Source of the DNA: Pseudoneurospora amorphoporcata
Lineage: Eukaryota > Ascomycota > Sordariomycetes > Sordariales > Sordariaceae
DNA: 64,000 bases
Direction of reading: 5' to 3'
NCBI GenBank assembly: GCA_033297205.1
Contig: MU859062.1
Coordinates: 186,001 to 250,000 of the forward strand
Below, in pieces: positions 58,987-64,000 of the stretch (the stretch's first letter is position 1; each line of letters opens with the position of its first letter). Below the pieces are notes generated by a model that was given only the letters and a program-made list of their open reading frames with translations, searched no databases and had not been told where the DNA came from. A program made the position numbers and the translations under genes.

Positions 58987-59506
58987 TACTCTCGCAGGGG
59001 AAGTTCTTCGGAAGGTCGAGACTGAACAAAGGTTGATGTGCGGGTATGGGTTGGTGTACCATCAATGCGCCATCACAATACATAGTCCTCGACTTTGGAC
59101 TATGGAAGGAAGGAAGAGGAGGCTACAAGGGACCTTTTAGGAACTAAACAATAGACACTCAGGATGGTACAAGTGTGGATGGGTTTACCAACCCTGTTTG
59201 AAAGGACTCTCGGCAAGGCACGGCGCACTTGGCGTTAATAGGGAAAGGAAAGGCAGGCAGGCAGGCAGGCAGGGGCTTGCCTTGTGTATGAAAGCGAAGA
59301 ATATTGTACGCTTATGAACATCTTATCATCGGTTGATGGAGAATCGGCCAAATCCCTATGGATCAGGGGGAGAAAGTGTTTAAGAGACACGACACATTAG
59401 GTCTAGAGCTTTATGCTTATCGAGATCTTGCAAAATGTCTAATGGTACCTCGTTATGATCCTCCTTTTTCCACAGTCCAAGACCTTACACTTTAGTCTAG
59501 TCTATA
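58987..59506. other. Convergent intergenic region with an AGGC repeat
   Basis: 3' flanks of the RRM gene and CTU2. About five AGGC units lie at 59251-59271. No gene is seen. Confidence 0.6.
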
Positions 59507-61085
59507 TCACCTCTGAATCGATCTCTCACACCCATAACATATCCTCTGCTTTGTCGTCGTCTTCTTCTCTCCCTCATCCCCCACCAGCACAGCATCCCGA
59601 TAACTGTCCTCTCCCAACTCTCCCTTCCATCGCTCATCACCAAACTCATCAAGCGGCATACTACACAGACCGCACAACCCTTCCTTGTCATCCTCATCCT
59701 CCTCCTCGCTTGCATCCTTTCCCTCTCCCTCTACCTTGCGGCCTTCCTCAACACCACCACCAAACAACCTCATCAACTTCCCCGTCGTCCTCGCCACATT
59801 CGCCACAATGCTCGGATAATTCTCCTCCACATCCGCAAAATACCTAACCATGACCTCCTCGATGCTCAAATCCTTGTGCGAAACCACCGCCGCCGTTACT
59901 GAAGGATCCGTCTCGGGAAGCAAATCAAAAATAGGTGTAGGCTCGCCGACAAGTTTCGTAAAAGTGACCAACTCCTTTCGTAGGGCGTCGCGGAGGGGGT
60001 GGTAGATTAGTATTCTTTGGTCCTCCGTCTTTGTCTTGCCAGCAGCGGAAGAGGGAGAAGAAGAATTGAAAGAGGGAACACCCAACATCCCATCATTAAT
60101 CTGCCACGGCAACGAAAAGCCTCTGCCCTTAGCCGTCTCGGACAGCGTCAGTTCCGCCAAGGCGGTGGTGCTGCTTCCCAGAAGCAAAGCGTGGCATTGG
60201 TTCTGGCTCTTGCGCGCTTCGGCGATGAGCAAGTGTCGCGTGAAGAGACGGAGGAGATCGGTACGAGAGGTGGCGGAGGGGAGGTTGTCGAAGAGTTGTC
60301 TTAGCCTCTCGGCTTTTGTCGTCGTCGTCGTCGTCGTCGTCTTCCTCGATGAGTCGCTTCCTGAGCCCGTCCTCTTCTCGTTCTTGTTCTCGGTCGTCGA
60401 GGAGGAGGAGGCAGTCGCAAAATCCGGTAATCCCATACTCTCCCAATCCACACTCCCCAATCCCACCACCTCCTCCAGATACACCACCCGGAAATCAAAC
60501 CTGGAGTATCTCTCCCTCAACTTTTGCACCGCGTCCTCCACCTTCTCCCTCCCCTTCTCATCTTTCTCATCAACACCACTCACATGCACAACCTCCAATT
60601 CAAAAGGCGCATTCTTTCCCCTTGAAAGCTGAAACTCCACATTCTCATTTAACAACTCCAACAAAGCCGCCGAACTGGGACCCAAGCTCAACCCAAGCAA
60701 ATACCGACGGGAAGAAGCCTGCGGAGGACCCGAGTTTTTTTGCGTGGAGTGGTAGGCGGAAAGGCACTGGGAGGAGGAGGAGCGCACGTCTTTGTTTAGC
60801 AAGCCGATTTGTTTGATGCATTTTGCCGAGATGAATTTTTGGAAGCAAGATCTGAAAAAAGGGGGGGTTAGTTTCTGTTTGAAAGGGTGGGGGTATGAAG
60901 GGGGAGAATATGGGGGAGAATATGGGGAGAGGTGAGATAGGGAAGACGGACCGGCAAACGAGCTGACCACGGGAGTCGAGGGTTCCGGGTTGGGCGCGGC
61001 ATTTGGCGCAGGGTTTGGTTGTGGTTGTGGTAGTGGTGGGAGGAATGGCTTCAGAAGCCGTGGGTGGTGGCGATGTTGAGGCCAT
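59507..61085 (-). CDS. ncs2: Cytoplasmic tRNA 2-thiolation protein CTU2/NCS2
   Basis: Predicted 492-residue partner of CTU1/NCS6, required for 2-thiolation of wobble uridine in cytosolic tRNAs. Two exons, 61085-60952 and 60851-59507 (donor GTCCGT, acceptor TTTCAG); the split arginine codon lies in LVCRSCFQKF. The N-terminal zinc-type motif is CAKC, then VCRSCF. The PP-loop-like core reads YLLGLSLGPSSAALLELL, where CTU2 proteins have a degenerate ATP motif. Later landmarks are RVVYLEEVVGL, SRTDLLRLFTRHLLIAEARK, LLLGSSTTALAELTLSETAKGRGFSLPWQ and the C-terminal Cys pairs (LCGLC, CYGC). Ser/Thr and Asp/Glu low-complexity insertions account for the extra length, including an eight-Thr run from a GTC repeat at 60319-60341. 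Confidence 0.93.
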
Positions 61086-61748
61086 CTTGATCTTTTTGGA
61101 TGGATGCCGGAAGTTGAATGAGGTTTGAGGATGGGTGACTGATGTTGCTGGTGAGGATTGCCCAACGTCTTTGGTTTTGGTGGCTTTTCAAATTCCACGG
61201 ATACAGTCCTTAAAGCTCAAAATTTGGGCCTTGGAAAAGGAGCGTGGCAATGTCGATTTTTTGAGGGTTGAGTCACTCGAAAGTGAATGCAATGCGTGTG
61301 ATGAGCAGGGCTCATTCTTTTTCAACTTTTGTTGTTGCAGCTTGCAGGTGCAGTTTTTACAGGTTGAGCATAGTCCTAAGGGTTAGGGTTCATCGCTCAA
61401 GATTGCCCGAAAAGGGGCCAAGGGGGTCGTTGTTTGGATTGTCAGTAGCGTACGTTAAGAGTTACCGTAAAGCTGTAGCATTGTTCAACGTACCTAATCA
61501 AGTTCGTATCGAATCTTCCTTTCAGCTGGTGGTGGCCTTATACCTTCCATCTCCAGTAGTTACACAATCACATTCGGCACTGGCAAGTGCTACCTGGTAT
61601 TCATAAACTTGAACTAAAAGACACATCCAGTGGCCGAACGATTGACGGAACAATGATCCCTATTTGTTTCGAAAGTGAAAACATGCGCTATGAGATATGA
61701 TGTGTATGCATACAATGAATCGCTTATGCTCGCTCCCTGGAACCTAGA
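61086..61748. other. Intergenic spacer
   Basis: CTU2 promoter and 3' flank of the next minus-strand gene. No conserved frame is seen. Confidence 0.55.
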
Positions 61749-63629
61749 CTAGAGTGAATATCTAACCAACTTGAAATCATACGACCAATCCCAAAGATTC
61801 GAAGATCTCGACCCTTTACTCCTCACTTCACCATTCCTTGATTCACCACTCTTCTTTGCGGTTGATGATTTGTTGGCTAACTCCCACCTGTCAGGGCCAG
61901 AATGACCTTTGGAATAAGAGGCAGAAGATAGTCCAAAAAGATGACATAACAGAGGCTTATCCAGAAACCATTCGCTATCCTCACTCAGCGCATGGTGCAC
62001 AATCAAGAGCCCGTAGTTGAGTATTCTTCGATTCTCATTAGTACCGTTCGTTCTGTGTTTGGGGTCGTTGTTGTCATTGTCAGCTGGAGTGCCGTTGCGA
62101 TTGCCGTTCTGGTTGATAGCATTGCCGTCGACATTGCCGTTTCCTTTTTGCTTGCCGTTGCTCTCATCTTTGCCGGGGACCTCGCCTTTGCCAGTGTTCT
62201 CGTCCTCGACAGTGTTCTTGTCCCCGATAATGCTCTTTTCCTCGACAATTCCCTTGACTTCGACAGTGTTCTTGACTTTGCCGTTGTTCTCGTCATTGAC
62301 GGTGTTCTCGTCTTCGCCGATATTATCGTCTTCGCCGGTGTTCTTGTCTTTGCGGGTACTATAATCGTTCTTTTTCTGAGAAAGGCCACGGCATCGTGTG
62401 ATCATGCACACGCCAATGTGTACCAAGACATGGAATATGAACTTGTTTCCCGGGTCCCTGTTTTCCCTGACCTTGTCAAAGTATCCATCCACGAATCCCC
62501 GGGCCACAGCACCGGCGATTGTGCTGTTCTGTTCGTAAAGTACAACCAGATCAGCCATAAACGGACCGAGGTCAAACGCCGGATGCCCTTCACGACAATC
62601 ACGCCACTCGGAAACGTAAACAGATGGAGACTGCTCTGGGTTGAATAGCTTAACAAGTGGGGAGTCCATAAAATGGAGGCTATACAAAATGATCATGTCA
62701 GTCCCAGTGTCTTTGGTGGTTAATTGATAACACAGTCCTCGTGCCATGCTCACCTTGGTAGGTCAAAATTTCCGTTCAGAATTTGAAACGATTGTTGCTT
62801 TTCAGGAATGGCATAGTTATTCCTTATCAAGCCAAGGGCTTTTTCCAAAGTTTTGTGAGCATGTTTCGGAAGCTGATGAATGTGCTTGTTTAGCTCCTCA
62901 AAGATGGCCATGTTTAACTCCTCAGAGATGAACTTAAAATGGTTGTTGGTGAGTTCTTGGTTTCGCACAATGCCCTGTAGTTTCTCAACTACCTGTTCTT
63001 CCGAGCCCCAGTTGTGAAAATGCCCGAGCCAGTTACCAATATCATACCTAAGGGGGAATCTTGGCTCGAGGTCCTCCGATTGCTCCAAGCGCCGTATGTA
63101 GTCCCAGAGACTCAAGGCACTGCCACCGGGAAGCTTTTCGATGACGATGGTTGTTCCGTCTTCAAACATGTGTGAATAGTCCCGCACTTCGTAATGTGAA
63201 ACAGAGTACTGAGGTACGGCCTTTCCGTCGGGTAAAGGCATGTGATTGAGTGCCTCCCTGATAACATGCTAAAATGAGGGCACATGGTGTCAGCAGCTGT
63301 AGATCCAACAAAGGGTGTTTTTCTCGTGGTTATTCTAGTAGGCTTACCTGGCGGGCTCGAATATTGGGAACTCGGCCAACGTTGACCACACATGGTTCGA
63401 GCAAACCATCTATTTTCCCTTTGAATCGGAAATACTGTTTATCACTCGCTAACTCTTTCTCGATATTTATCGATATCTCACCCCCTGTGTCACGGAGCAG
63501 CCGCGCAACCGCAAGAGCGGCGGTGCTGGCACGCAATTCTTCAATGGCCTTGACTTTGTCGGTGTTGTCTTGAGAGGGCTCGACAGACTTAGCAGACCCA
63601 GACGACTTCTTGGTGGGTTTAGGTGCCAT
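61749..63629 (-). CDS. Aminoglycoside-phosphotransferase-like protein, probably catalytically degenerate
   Basis: Predicted 575-residue protein in three exons: 63629-63348, 63268-62754 and 62679-61749 (all in frame; branch CTGAC, acceptor TATAG in the last intron). The N-lobe has FRFKGKIDGLLEPCVV and YSVSHYEVRDYSHMFEDGTTIVIEKLPGGSALSLWDYI. The C-lobe has RYDIGNWLGHFHNWG and EWRDCREGHPAFDLGPFMADLVVLYEQ, a pattern seen in fungal APH-fold proteins (the usual DWE...DLG block). Where active members have HGD the sequence is NGN (LNGNFDLP), and the DWE position reads SEW. The usual catalytic and metal-binding Asp therefore appear lost. A low-complexity insert of about 100 residues built from degenerate Asn/Glu/Asp/Lys/Gly units (62100-62370) lies before the C-terminal part. 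The family assignment is tentative. Function is unknown. Confidence 0.7.
62100..62370 (-). repeat. Degenerate hexa-/heptapeptide coding repeat (ENTG/KNTV type)
   Basis: About 14 imperfect units of 18-21 nt encode variants such as KNTGED, DNIGED, ENTVND and ENNGKV. The repeat lies within the phosphotransferase-like protein and probably forms a disordered loop. Confidence 0.7.
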
Positions 63630-64000
63630 AAGGAAATATTGAGCAAGTGAAAGGACCGGGTTTGGTTCGAGTGGTGAATGGAACGATGAAAGTTAATTCT
63701 GATATAATTAGAGGAATAGGAGCTGATGAGAGTAGGTGATGAGTACTTGGAAACATCCAACAGCGAAGGCATTGACAGAGAAGATGTGAACAATTTGTAA
63801 ATAGTCACGCGTTCCCTTTCAACAGTCTTCAGATGCTCTTGAAGGCCTTGCTCCTATCATATGGCTTGTCTTGAGGAAGGAAGGAAGCAGGTTTGACCAA
63901 TAACCCAGCGCCAGACAGCACCTGCCTCGCCCGGAAAGGCAAATGGAGAAGTAACGACTCTTATCTTGGCCATGGTGACCCGGAGTGTCAAGCACAAAGG
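63630..64000. other. Upstream flank of the last gene
   Basis: Probably the promoter and leader of the phosphotransferase-like gene. No frame with protein-like features is seen up to the window end. Confidence 0.5.

Overview
This window looks like ordinary nuclear chromosomal DNA of a filamentous ascomycete, most likely a member of the Sordariaceae (Neurospora or Sordaria). The evidence is short introns of about 50-150 nt with GTAAGT/GTATGT-type donors, CTAAC/CTGAC branch points and CAG/TAG acceptors; many C- and G-ending codons in the conserved genes; long gene-free spacers with simple repeats; and a set of conserved fungal housekeeping proteins. The species call is inference. I see no transposon, CRISPR array, rRNA, convincing tRNA, biosynthetic cluster or viral sequence.

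Layout from left to right. 0.7-4.2 kb (+): Zn2Cys6 transcription factor with a 28-glycine tract. 5.6-8.8 kb (-): PIK1-type phosphatidylinositol 4-kinase. 9.9-12.0 kb (-): MUP1-like amino acid permease. 13.9-16.6 kb (-): conserved fungal protein of unknown function. 18.1-19.4 kb (-): histone-fold NC2-alpha (Bur6/DRAP1). 21.6-23.2 kb (-): alpha/beta hydrolase of the HGGGF class. 23.9-25.8 kb (-): D-xylulokinase. 27.0-29.8 kb (-): decapping enzyme DCP2. 31.3-32.3 kb (+): DUF4112 protein. 33.7-35.1 kb (+): ribonucleotide reductase small subunit. 35.8-36.5 kb (-): SRP9/SRP21. 37.7-38.9 kb (-): SWD2. 40.1-41.2 kb (+): OAC1-type mitochondrial carrier. 42.2-44.1 kb (-): seven-exon RRM protein with a predicted 10-nt microexon. 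47.3-48.3 kb (+): secreted/anchored Ser/Thr-rich DUF7137-like protein. 49.8-51.4 kb (-): CDK11-like kinase. 52.7-54.4 kb (+): MMT1/2-like cation transporter. 55.1-57.0 kb (-): orphan reading frame with an in-frame TAG. 57.8-59.0 kb (+): RRM protein. 59.5-61.1 kb (-): CTU2/NCS2 tRNA thiolation protein. 61.7-63.6 kb (-): phosphotransferase-like protein that lacks the usual catalytic residues.

The genes are independent units, as expected in a fungus. They do not form a cluster or operon. Several belong to general RNA and gene-expression processes (DCP2, NC2-alpha, SWD2, SRP9, CTU2, CDK11, two RRM proteins), but nothing suggests that this grouping is functional. Exon boundaries were derived by hand from splice consensus, reading-frame continuity and family conservation. 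All stated models close in frame.

I did not find a new multi-gene system. The points most worth a second look are the 10-nt microexon (43861-43870), a 40-bp tandem duplication spanning an exon-intron boundary (22430-22511), the phosphotransferase-like protein with HGD and DWE motifs replaced, the in-frame TAG at 56719-56721, and two equal-length alternative N-termini of the ribonucleotide reductase subunit.
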